Positions 1 through 5,228 of a stretch of DNA of 5,489 nt are shown here, piece by piece. Positions within the stretch are counted from its first letter, which is position 1. Every line of letters begins with the position of its first letter. The notes beneath the pieces are model-generated. The model ran no database searches. It was not told where the DNA came from and saw nothing but the letters and a program-made list of their open reading frames with translations. A program made the position numbers and the translations under genes. Source of the DNA: Lachnospiraceae bacterium (lineage in GTDB: Bacteria > Bacillota > Clostridia > Lachnospirales > Lachnospiraceae); assembly GCA_017444545.1 (NCBI GenBank), contig JAFSWJ010000141.1:1-5489 (forward strand), written 5' to 3'.

Positions 1-7
1 AAAAAAT

Positions 8-940
8 TCAGTCTGTGAAGAGTGCTGTTGAATAATACCTGTCGCCGCTGTCGGGCAGAAGGGCCACTATGACCTTCCCTTCGTTTTCCGGCTTTTTTGC
101 ATACTCTATCGCTGCAAACAAAGCTGCACCGGAGGAGATCCCCACTGAGATGCCCTCCTTTTTTGCAAGGAGCTTTGCCGTGGCAAAGGCATCATCGCCT
201 GTTGCCTTGAACACCTCATCATAAACCTTTGTGTTGAGGACATCCGGCACAAAGCCTGCGCCTATGCCCTGTATCTTGTGGGCTCCGGGCCTGCCCTCCG
301 AAAGCACCGGCGAATCCGAAGGCTCAAGGGCGACGACCTTTACGGAAGGATTCTGTTCCTTCAGGTATTCACCCGTTCCGGTCACCGGTCCGCCGGTCCC
401 GACTCCGGCAATGAAGATATCCACCTTTCCGTCGGTATCCTTCCAGATCTCGGGTCCCGTGGTTTCCCTGTGGACCGCGGGATTTGCCGGATTGACAAAC
501 TGTCCCGGGATGAAGGCACCCGGAGTTTCCTTTGCAAGCTCCTCAGCCTTTGCGATGGCACCCTTCATTCCCTTTGAACCCTCGGTGAGCACCAGCTCCG
601 CGCCGTAAGCCTTTAATATGTTCCTTCTTTCAACGCTCATGGTCTCGGGCATCGTCAGGATGATGCGGTATCCCTTTGCGGCCGCGATGGACGCCAGCCC
701 TATTCCGGTATTTCCGCTTGTAGGCTCGATGATCACCGACCCTTCCTTCAGCAGTCCCTTTTCCTCGGCATCCTCGATCATCGCCTTGGCTATCCTGTCC
801 TTGACTGACCCTGCGGGATTGAAATACTCAAGCTTCACCAGCACGGTTGCCTTTAGCCCCAGCTCCTTTTCGATGTTCGTCACTTCAACAAGCGGCGTAT
901 TTCCCACAAGTTCCAGCGTTCCTTTGTAGATCTTTGACAT
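8..940 (-). CDS. cysK: Cysteine synthase A (O-acetylserine sulfhydrylase)
   Basis: The 310-residue PLP enzyme joins O-acetylserine and sulfide to give cysteine and acetate in the cytoplasm. The length is typical of CysK. The N-terminus [20 protein letters not shown] is the family signature. The PLP lysine is in NPAGSVKDR (about residue 45), the substrate loop is [10 protein letters not shown], the asparagine/glutamine loop is [22 protein letters not shown], the PLP phosphate loop is [10 protein letters not shown], and SVGISSGAA near the end holds the serine that contacts the pyridine nitrogen. The end [12 protein letters not shown] is normal. One oddity is proline in the phosphate loop where most relatives have threonine (GTGGT). 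The start is set by the strong AAAGGAGG site, and the stop is TGA seven bases from the window edge. It follows the S-component gene by 59 bases, so it may be the last gene of the cluster or have its own promoter. Nothing seen here suggests cystathionine beta-synthase instead. Confidence 0.96.
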   Translation of the reverse strand: MSKIYKGTLELVGNTPLVEVTNIEKELGLKATVLVKLEYFNPAGSVKDRIAKAMIEDAEEKGLLKEGSVIIEPTSGNTGIGLASIAAAKGYRIILTMPETMSVERRNILKAYGAELVLTEGSKGMKGAIAKAEELAKETPGAFIPGQFVNPANPAVHRETTGPEIWKDTDGKVDIFIAGVGTGGPVTGTGEYLKEQNPSVKVVALEPSDSPVLSEGRPGAHKIQGIGAGFVPDVLNTKVYDEVFKATGDDAFATAKLLAKKEGISVGISSGAALFAAIEYAKKPENEGKVIVALLPDSGDRYYSTALFTD

Positions 941-947
941 TTCCTTT

Positions 948-955
948 CCTCCTTT
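948..955 (-). promoter_or_regulatory. Ribosome binding site deciding the cysK start
   Basis: AAAGGAGG lies seven bases before the ATG at 940-938. The open frame extends 13 codons further upstream to 979, but that extension would bury this strong site inside the coding region and has no site of its own. The ATG at 940 gives [17 protein letters not shown], the usual CysK N-terminus. Confidence 0.85.
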
Positions 956-960
956 ATCCA

Positions 961-982
961 TGATCCGCCTTTGCGGCAATCA
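961..982 (-). promoter_or_regulatory. Imperfect stem-loop in the 59-base gap before cysK
   Basis: On the minus strand the gap contains TGAT-TG-CCGC-AAAG-GCGG-ATCA, a stem of 4+4 base pairs with a two-base bulge and an AAAG loop. It sits just upstream of the cysK ribosome site (955-948). No T-run follows, so it is not an intrinsic terminator. It could affect cysK translation or RNA processing, or be chance. The 59 bases hold no T-box or S-box (SAM) riboswitch that I can recognise and are too short for one. Confidence 0.25.
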
Positions 983-997
983 ATCCATAATAAAAAC
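983..997 (-). repeat. 15-base direct repeat, copy in the S-component to cysK gap
   Basis: GTTTTTATTATGGAT (minus strand) occurs here and, identically, at 2373-2387 inside the MetA-like gene. Near-copies are at 4378-4395 inside the GS-like gene and at 3841-3855 in the GS-ANTAR gap. In the two genes it encodes VFI(M/T)D. The intergenic copies include TATTAT, one base off a -10 hexamer, but no -35 is seen at the right distance. Confidence 0.3.
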
Positions 998-999
998 CT

Positions 1000-1527
1000 T
1001 TATTTCATTCCCTCCGGACTGAATCTGACATACACCGGCGAAAGTATGATGACCAGCACAAGCCCCAGCACTATGCAGGAAAGTGCCTGGGTCACATTGC
1101 TTACGATCGATGCGGACGCAGCAAGTCCGTATCCCAGAAATGCTGCCTCATATGCAAAATATCCCGTGACCATTATGGTCTCGGCCGCGATGGAGCTTAC
1201 AACATAGCCCGGGATCTTCGGAAGCCCGTGCTCTTTTATTATACGAAAGATAAAGGATGCCGCAAACGCCATGAAAAACTTGATCACTGCCGTCCCGGGC
1301 ACATATGCGGGGTAGCCTGAAAGCAGATCCGCAAGTGCCGAGCCGATGCCCGCAGCCAGCGCCCCGTAGGGATTTCCCAGAAGCCATGCCGAAAGCAGCA
1401 CGATGCTGTCTCCTATGTTCACATAGCCGTTTGTCCCGATGGTCGGGATCTTTATTATCATCGTGGCAACACACGTAAGCGCCGCAAAAGCCGATGCCAT
1501 CACTATCGATCTTAATTTTCTGTCCAT
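1000..1527 (-). CDS. ECF transporter S component-like membrane protein, substrate unknown
   Basis: This 175-residue, very hydrophobic protein has about six membrane segments (roughly 8-27, 38-52, 54-70, 78-97, 108-132 and 142-164). It begins with a short basic end (MDRKLR), and no cleavable signal is evident. The segment GYVNIGDSIVLLSAWLLGNP (34-53), followed by GALAAGIGSALADLLSGYPAYVPGTAVIK, is typical of small S components that capture vitamins or their precursors (Pfam ECF-ribofla_trS type). These proteins work with a shared EcfT membrane protein and EcfA/A' ATPases, none of which is encoded in this window, so it would use modules from elsewhere (group II style). The ATG is preceded by GGAGGG at a 7-base spacing, 23 bases after the MetA-like gene. 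Co-location with MetA-like and CysK genes hints at a cofactor or sulfur-related substrate such as a B6 vitamer, but this is inference only. Confidence 0.85.
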   Translation of the reverse strand: MDRKLRSIVMASAFAALTCVATMIIKIPTIGTNGYVNIGDSIVLLSAWLLGNPYGALAAGIGSALADLLSGYPAYVPGTAVIKFFMAFAASFIFRIIKEHGLPKIPGYVVSSIAAETIMVTGYFAYEAAFLGYGLAASASIVSNVTQALSCIVLGLVLVIILSPVYVRFSPEGMK

Positions 1528-1550
1528 TCGTAATCCCTCCGTAACACTCC

Positions 1551-2444
1551 CTAAAAAACTATACGGTTCAGCTCAAAGGGGGTGTTCTGATACACATAAT
1601 AATTGAGCCAGTTTGAAAACAGCGCATTTGAATGTCCTCTCCATTTGAGGACCGGCTCCCTGTGCTCATCATCATCCGCATAATAATCACCCGGAAAAGC
1701 AGCACTCCCCCCGCTTTGAAGACTGCTCCGGTATTTCCTGTCAAGAGTCAGCCTGTCATACTCCGGATGCCCCAGACAGAATATCCTGCTGCCGTCCCGG
1801 TTCATGCAAAGATAGGTCTCCTTCTGAACAGTTTGGGCAAGCACGATGAGATCCTCCCTTTTTTTCAAAGCCTCTTCATCAATTCCAACATCCCGCAGGT
1901 GCGGCGAAAGAAAGGTATCATCGAAGCCCCTGACAAGAGGCAGTCCCCGCCTTGAAAGAACATGACCGTAAACTCCGCAAAGTCCTTTTAAGAGAGGCCT
2001 TGCAGCTATCCCGTAAAAATGCTCCAAAGCCCGGGCGGCGGCACTTCCAAGACAAAGGGTGGATGTAACATGGGAAAACGACCAGTCAAGAAAATCATTT
2101 ATCCCTGTTCCCGCATCCGCCTCTCCCGTGATGACAAGGCCGTCAAAGCATTTTTTACTGACCCCGAAAAGCCTTTTGTATTCCGTATTCAACCTGTTTT
2201 CAGGCAGACCGCCCACCATAACCCCTTCCGGCAAAAGAAGGGTGACATTTACCTGCAGCAGGGTATTTGAAAGTGCCCTCAGCAGGGATATCTCCGCATC
2301 CTCACGGTCGGGATCAAGGTTTAATACCGCTATATCCACCGGCCGGATATCCTGATGCTCGGCCCTGGTCTCATCCATAATAAAAACGTTTTCGCTTTCA
2401 AGTATCTGCTTCAGCTGCAGATCATTTTTTATCCTGATCGGCAT
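1551..2444 (-). CDS. MetA-family protein (homoserine O-acyltransferase-like) lacking the catalytic cysteine, likely pseudoenzyme or repurposed
   Basis: At 297 residues it is close to the ~300 of MetA, which acylates homoserine in methionine synthesis. Clear family segments are MPIRI at the start, ENVFIMDETRAEHQDIRP (18-35), FDGLVITG (100-107), HVTSTL (125-130), LVRGFDD (170-176), GHPEYD (225-230), and the C-terminal HSNALFSNWLNYYVYQ stretch. The nucleophile motif HICWGAQA is replaced by CLGSAAAR, putting Gly133 at the cysteine position; Cys131 is two residues off. The lysine of EKLxGV aligns with G154, the arginine of EYFRD aligns with S240, and about nine residues are missing between ITG and HVTSTL, including the APVE substrate loop. 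His226 and Glu228 remain. The frame is continuous with no sign of a frameshift, so the gene is under coding constraint. Normal acyltransferase activity is unlikely; a sensor, scaffold or new activity is possible. The ATG has AAGGAGG five bases upstream, 10 bases after the hydrolase gene. Confidence 0.9.
   Translation of the reverse strand: MPIRIKNDLQLKQILESENVFIMDETRAEHQDIRPVDIAVLNLDPDREDAEISLLRALSNTLLQVNVTLLLPEGVMVGGLPENRLNTEYKRLFGVSKKCFDGLVITGEADAGTGINDFLDWSFSHVTSTLCLGSAAARALEHFYGIAARPLLKGLCGVYGHVLSRRGLPLVRGFDDTFLSPHLRDVGIDEEALKKREDLIVLAQTVQKETYLCMNRDGSRIFCLGHPEYDRLTLDRKYRSSLQSGGSAAFPGDYYADDDEHREPVLKWRGHSNALFSNWLNYYVYQNTPFELNRIVF
2373..2387 (-). repeat. 15-base direct repeat, copy inside the MetA-like gene
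   Basis: This is identical to the copy at 983-997. Here it encodes VFIMD of the conserved MetA segment ENVFIMDE, so coding constraint alone could explain it. Confidence 0.3.
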
Positions 2445-2454
2445 AAAAACCTCC

Positions 2455-3183
2455 TTAAATATAATACTCTATGAGGTCTTTTTTACTTTGTCCAAAACCT
2501 TCCCACAGGCTGCTGCCTGCAACACGGTCCACAAAAAACCTGAAAACCGTAAGTCCGTCTGCCGTATCGCTTCTGGCATTTTTCAGACACATCCTCTCCG
2601 GGTGCCATTGCACGCCGAAGACCGGAAGTCTTTCATGCCAGATCGCCTCGATGAGGCCGTCATCACTGTACTGCGCCGCTGCCAGTCCTTCTCCGAGACG
2701 GTGCACCGCCTGATGATGTGCGCTGTTGATGCTGATCCTGTCCGTGCCGAATATCTCATGCAGAAAGGTGCCCGGCTCTATCCGGCTGCCGTGAACATTA
2801 TCCGTCCGGTCTTTATGATAATCGTGGGTCTCACAGTGATCCACATTCTGAATGAGGCTCCCTCCGAAAAAGACATTTATGATCTGGTGTCCCCTGCAGA
2901 TCCCCAAAACCGGTATCCGGTATTTGACCGCCTCTGAAAGCACAGCCAGTTCGAACCAGTCAAGCCTTTTATTCAGTTCCCTGCTGTCTGTATTACCCTC
3001 ATGGTAGAGAGCCGGGTTGACATCCGTTCCCCCGGGAAGTATGATCCCGTCAAGCTCCCGGACGCTCTCCGTTCCCCCGTAAAGATCCAGGACCTGTGTC
3101 TGCGCCCCGCAGGATTCGACAGCATCATAATAATTTCCGTTGTGAAAATCGCTGCGTTTTCCGACAATCCCTATTTTTTTCAT
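2455..3183 (-). CDS. Class I glutamine amidotransferase-fold hydrolase, peptidase C26 / PuuD-like (gamma-glutamyl-gamma-aminobutyrate hydrolase family)
   Basis: The 242-residue cytoplasmic enzyme has a class I glutamine amidotransferase fold. Characterised relatives such as PuuD cleave the gamma-glutamyl bond of gamma-glutamyl-amines. Seen in the sequence: a first strand MKKIGIVGKRSD; the oxyanion-type loop ILPGGTDVNPALY (48-60); the nucleophile elbow GICRGHQ with Cys96; the family segment NVFFGGSLIQNV; NSAHHQAV (153-160); and VQWHPE (191-196) supplying His194 and Glu196. The catalytic triad is therefore intact, unlike the altered sites in both neighbouring metabolic genes. A longer reading from a TTG at 3261 exists but lacks a ribosome site. 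The stop TAA overlaps the AAGGAGG of the next gene, whose ATG is 10 bases on, so the two are probably co-transcribed and translationally linked. A GS-family ligase two genes upstream makes a make-and-break gamma-glutamyl pair plausible. The substrate cannot be read from the sequence. Confidence 0.92.
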   Translation of the reverse strand: MKKIGIVGKRSDFHNGNYYDAVESCGAQTQVLDLYGGTESVRELDGIILPGGTDVNPALYHEGNTDSRELNKRLDWFELAVLSEAVKYRIPVLGICRGHQIINVFFGGSLIQNVDHCETHDYHKDRTDNVHGSRIEPGTFLHEIFGTDRISINSAHHQAVHRLGEGLAAAQYSDDGLIEAIWHERLPVFGVQWHPERMCLKNARSDTADGLTVFRFFVDRVAGSSLWEGFGQSKKDLIEYYI

Positions 3184-3189
3184 GTATGA

Positions 3190-3193
3190 CCTC
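3190..3193 (-). promoter_or_regulatory. Ribosome binding site deciding the start of the C26 hydrolase gene
   Basis: GAGG (within CTGAGG) lies six bases before the ATG at 3183-3181. The alternative upstream start, TTG at 3261-3259, has no Shine-Dalgarno sequence and would add 26 residues that do not look like the family N-terminus. The ATG start gives MKKIGIVGKRSD, which matches the usual first strand of this fold. Confidence 0.7.
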
Positions 3194-3282
3194 AGCGTTT
3201 CGATGGAATCAGGAAAATAGTGTTCATTATATTTTTCCACAGCACCCCGCAGACCGTCCAATAGTTGTTTCTCATCATACGT

Positions 3283-3299
3283 TATAGGAAGATCCTATA
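3283..3299 (-). repeat. Short perfect inverted repeat over the ANTAR gene stop codon
   Basis: TATAGGA and TCCTATA form a 7-bp perfect stem with a 3-base loop (TCT on the minus strand). The structure overlaps the TAG stop codon (3297-3295) of the ANTAR gene and opens the 111-base gap before the hydrolase gene. It is AT-rich and has no T-run after it, so it is a poor terminator. It could be an operator, an RNA-stability hairpin, or chance. Confidence 0.3.
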
Positions 3300-3828
3300 T
3301 CAAAGCCAGGATCATGTCCGCAGTCTCCACAAGGGACCTTCCCATGTCCATGCTGTTTTTTTGCAGATACCTGTAGGCCTCGGGCTCCGTCATATTGTTC
3401 CTGTCCATCAAAAGGCGCTTTGCCCTGTCTATGGTGTCATTGTCACCCTCCGACCGCAGGGCAGGCCTTTTCCTTTTCCTCCTGTATACCAAAGGTACCA
3501 GCATTCCGATGCTGCTGATGAGATCCCCGGTCTTGAAAGGGATCTGCAGCACTATTATATTACTCGAAAACAATTCTGTTTCGGTGTTTTTTGTCAAAAG
3601 CAGCATACTGACGCCGGAGGGAAGATAATCAAACAATTCCTCATAGCCCATATCCTTCAGCCTTCTCGTGCACACCACAAGGCTTACCTCCATGTCCTCG
3701 ATCCTTCGCAGCACCTCCGATCCGGTGTCGCACAAAAAGATCTCTTCCCCTATCCCGCTTTTTCTGATGATATCAGCTATCCGGCCCGAGTCTTCGTGCT
3801 TTGCCATAGCAACCAGGATCGCGCCCAT
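3295..3828 (-). CDS. ANTAR-domain RNA-binding regulator with a degenerate receiver domain (NasT/AmiR/NitR type)
   Basis: This is a 177-residue cytoplasmic regulator. Residues 1-112 resemble a response-regulator receiver fold (GAILVAMAKHEDS start, alternating hydrophobic strands). The phospho-acceptor aspartate is not there: the expected site reads LVVCTRRLKDM, with T54 or C53 at the acceptor position. The conserved lysine of the KPF motif is I96 (IPF). A basic linker (YRRKRKRP, 115-122) leads to an ANTAR domain at about 130-177. Its hallmarks are AKRLLMDRNNMTEPEAY and the later NSMDMGRSLVETAD helix. ANTAR proteins bind paired RNA hairpins and prevent premature termination. Here control is probably by ligand or protein partner and not by phosphorylation, as in AmiR. 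The ATG is preceded by AAGGAG at a 5-base spacing. It lies 33 bases after the GS-like gene, so nitrogen or glutamine control is a fair inference. No kinase gene is visible nearby. Confidence 0.92.
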   Translation of the reverse strand: MGAILVAMAKHEDSGRIADIIRKSGIGEEIFLCDTGSEVLRRIEDMEVSLVVCTRRLKDMGYEELFDYLPSGVSMLLLTKNTETELFSSNIIVLQIPFKTGDLISSIGMLVPLVYRRKRKRPALRSEGDNDTIDRAKRLLMDRNNMTEPEAYRYLQKNSMDMGRSLVETADMILALI

Positions 3829-3861
3829 TGATTCTCCTTATAATAAAAGCGTTCCTTAATG

Positions 3862-5148
3862 TCAGATCCTGCGAAGGTAATTATCGATCTCCCAGGGTGT
3901 GACCTCGCTGATAAAGCTCCTCCATTCGTCACGCTTGACCTTTTTGTAGATGTCCGCAAAAGCCTCTCCCAGGGCGCCCTCTACAACGGCATCCTTTTCA
4001 AGCTCGCCAATGGCTTCCTTCAGATCCTCCGGCAGCTCCGAAAATTCCTCATTTCCTGCCTCATCCAGAGACGGTCCGGGCGAAGTCTTTTTTTCGATAC
4101 CGTCGATCCCCGCTGCCATGCAGGCCGCAAAGAGGATATAGGGATTTGCCGATCCGTCGGGAAATCTGAGTTCTATCTTGATATCCTCCTTTTCCCTGTT
4201 GATCACGACCAGTGCCTTCTCACCGTGATCCGCCCAGGTGATGCGCCCGGGCGCCATAGGTCCCGACAGCAGTCTTTTGTAGGAATTTACCGTAGGATCG
4301 GCGATGGCACAGAGAGCCCTGGCGTGTGCCATGATCCCTCCCACAAACCACAATGCTTCATCGGCGGTCTTATTATCATCCGTAATAAAAACGTTCCTGC
4401 CATCCTTTAAAAGCTTCAGGTTGATATGCATGCCGGAACCCGCCTCATCCTGACGGGGCTTTGGCATGAAGGTGGCATACATGCCGAATCTTTTGGCGAT
4501 GGATCTGACAGCAAATTTGAAGGTCTGGATGGAATCAGCCATCCTCATGGCATCATCCTCCCTGAAATCTATCTCGTGCTGGGCGGGGGCAAACTCATGG
4601 TGGGAGGATTCGATCTCAAAGCCCATATCCTCCAGCATGAGCACTATATCCCTCCTGGCATTCTCGCCGAAGTCCACGGGTCCCACATCCATGTAGCCGG
4701 CTCTCTCGTGAGAGGTCGTTGTGGGCAGACCGTTCTCATCCATGTGAAAGAGAAAGAACTCGCACTCGGGATCCACCACCATGGTATAGCCTTTTTTTGC
4801 GGCCTCATCCACGGCCTTTGAAAGGATGTATCTGGTGCTGCATTCAAAGGGCTTTCCGTCCGCATCGCAGACATCGCAGAGGATCTTTGCAACCTTGTCC
4901 TGCTGGGGTCTCCAGGGGAGGATCGAAAAGGTGTCGATATCCGGATACAGGTAGAGCTTGTCGTCATACTCGTACATATTACCGAAAACAGCCGCGCCGT
5001 AAAATGAGTATCTGTTTGCAAAAACCTTTTCCATCTGATCCGGAGTGACGGCTATGTTTTTGAGATTCCCGTATATATCCGTAAACTGGAGCCTGACAAA
5101 TTCCACTCCCTCTTCCTCGATAAGTCTGAGCACTTCCTTTTTGTTCAT
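3862..5148 (-). CDS. Type I glutamine synthetase family protein (GlnA-like) with a divergent active site
   Basis: The 428-residue protein has the full GS-I layout and is slightly shorter than the usual ~440. The N-terminal beta-Grasp region is at about 10-100 (VRLQFTDIYGNLK; LYLYPDIDTFSILPW at 66-79). The catalytic domain follows, and the family C-terminus is VTPWEIDNYL. Metal-binding positions are present: E128 and E130 in PECEFFLF, E185 in SHHEFAPAQ, E192 in QHE, H241 in GSGMHIN, E326 in IELR. R292 (SYKRL) and R328 are also kept. Other near-invariant positions are changed. GYEAP is GPMAP, with M298 replacing the flap glutamate. The arginines of NRSPLIRIP align with E310 and V315. FDGSSI reads FYGAAV (49-54). 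In canonical GS these residues serve ammonium deprotonation, flap closure and gamma-phosphate handling. Ordinary glutamine synthesis is therefore doubtful; a different amine acceptor or a regulatory role are alternatives. The ATG start has AGGAGG seven bases upstream. The ANTAR gene follows after 33 bases; a glnA-ANTAR (NitR) pairing is known in clostridia. Family membership is certain, activity is not. Confidence 0.93.
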   Translation of the reverse strand: MNKKEVLRLIEEEGVEFVRLQFTDIYGNLKNIAVTPDQMEKVFANRYSFYGAAVFGNMYEYDDKLYLYPDIDTFSILPWRPQQDKVAKILCDVCDADGKPFECSTRYILSKAVDEAAKKGYTMVVDPECEFFLFHMDENGLPTTTSHERAGYMDVGPVDFGENARRDIVLMLEDMGFEIESSHHEFAPAQHEIDFREDDAMRMADSIQTFKFAVRSIAKRFGMYATFMPKPRQDEAGSGMHINLKLLKDGRNVFITDDNKTADEALWFVGGIMAHARALCAIADPTVNSYKRLLSGPMAPGRITWADHGEKALVVINREKEDIKIELRFPDGSANPYILFAACMAAGIDGIEKKTSPGPSLDEAGNEEFSELPEDLKEAIGELEKDAVVEGALGEAFADIYKKVKRDEWRSFISEVTPWEIDNYLRRI

Positions 5149-5178
5149 ATCATTTCCTCCTGTTAATATCCAAAGCTT

Positions 5179-5219
5179 CCGGGTTTATTGCCATTGCTCC
5201 GGCAGGTCACTTAACCCGG
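5179..5219 (-). promoter_or_regulatory. Nested inverted repeats in the glmS to GS-like gap (possible RNA leader structure)
   Basis: Read on the minus strand, a 7-base perfect inverted repeat (CCGGGTT at 5219-5213 and AACCCGG at 5185-5179) encloses 27 bases. Inside it TGCC (5204-5201) can pair with GGCA (5192-5189). An alternative fold is possible: CGGGT(TAAGTG)ACCTG forms a 5-bp hairpin with one G-U pair and a six-base loop, competing with the long stem. No T-run follows on either strand, so it is not a standard intrinsic terminator. Its place before a gene followed by an ANTAR antiterminator gene makes a leader role plausible. The loops do not show the A1/G4 pattern described for ANTAR target hairpins, so the function is unproven. 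Confidence 0.35.
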
Positions 5220-5228
5220 CGACAATGT

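Noticed and set aside
941..979. N-terminal extension of CysK by 13 residues
   Set aside because: The extension covers the strong AAAGGAGG site and the family begins at [11 protein letters not shown].
961..982. Cysteine or methionine riboswitch/T-box before cysK
   Set aside because: The gap is only 59 bases with a small stem-loop, far too short for a T-box or SAM riboswitch, and shows none of their motifs.
1981..2100. Frameshift or sequencing error explaining the lost MetA cysteine
   Set aside because: The frame is continuous with good family matches on both sides (HVTSTL before, FYGI after) at the expected spacing, so the substitution looks real.
3226..3231. Perfect TATAAT on the minus strand upstream of the hydrolase gene
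   Set aside because: No acceptable -35 hexamer lies 16-18 bases upstream and there is no extended -10, so I do not call a promoter.
3184..3261. 26-residue N-terminal extension of the C26 hydrolase from a TTG
   Set aside because: It has no ribosome site and the added sequence precedes the first strand of the fold; the ATG at 3183 has GAGG at six bases.
3265..3831. 188-codon open frame on the plus strand opposite the ANTAR gene
   Set aside because: It is the antisense shadow of a gene with clear ANTAR motifs and has no recognisable domain.
3859..4410. 183-codon open frame on the plus strand opposite the GS-like gene
   Set aside because: It lies entirely antisense to conserved GS sequence; its protein shows no family features.
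5179..5219. Intrinsic terminator for glmS
   Set aside because: The stem is GC-rich but followed by GGAAGCTTTGG with no T-run, and the loop is 27 bases long.
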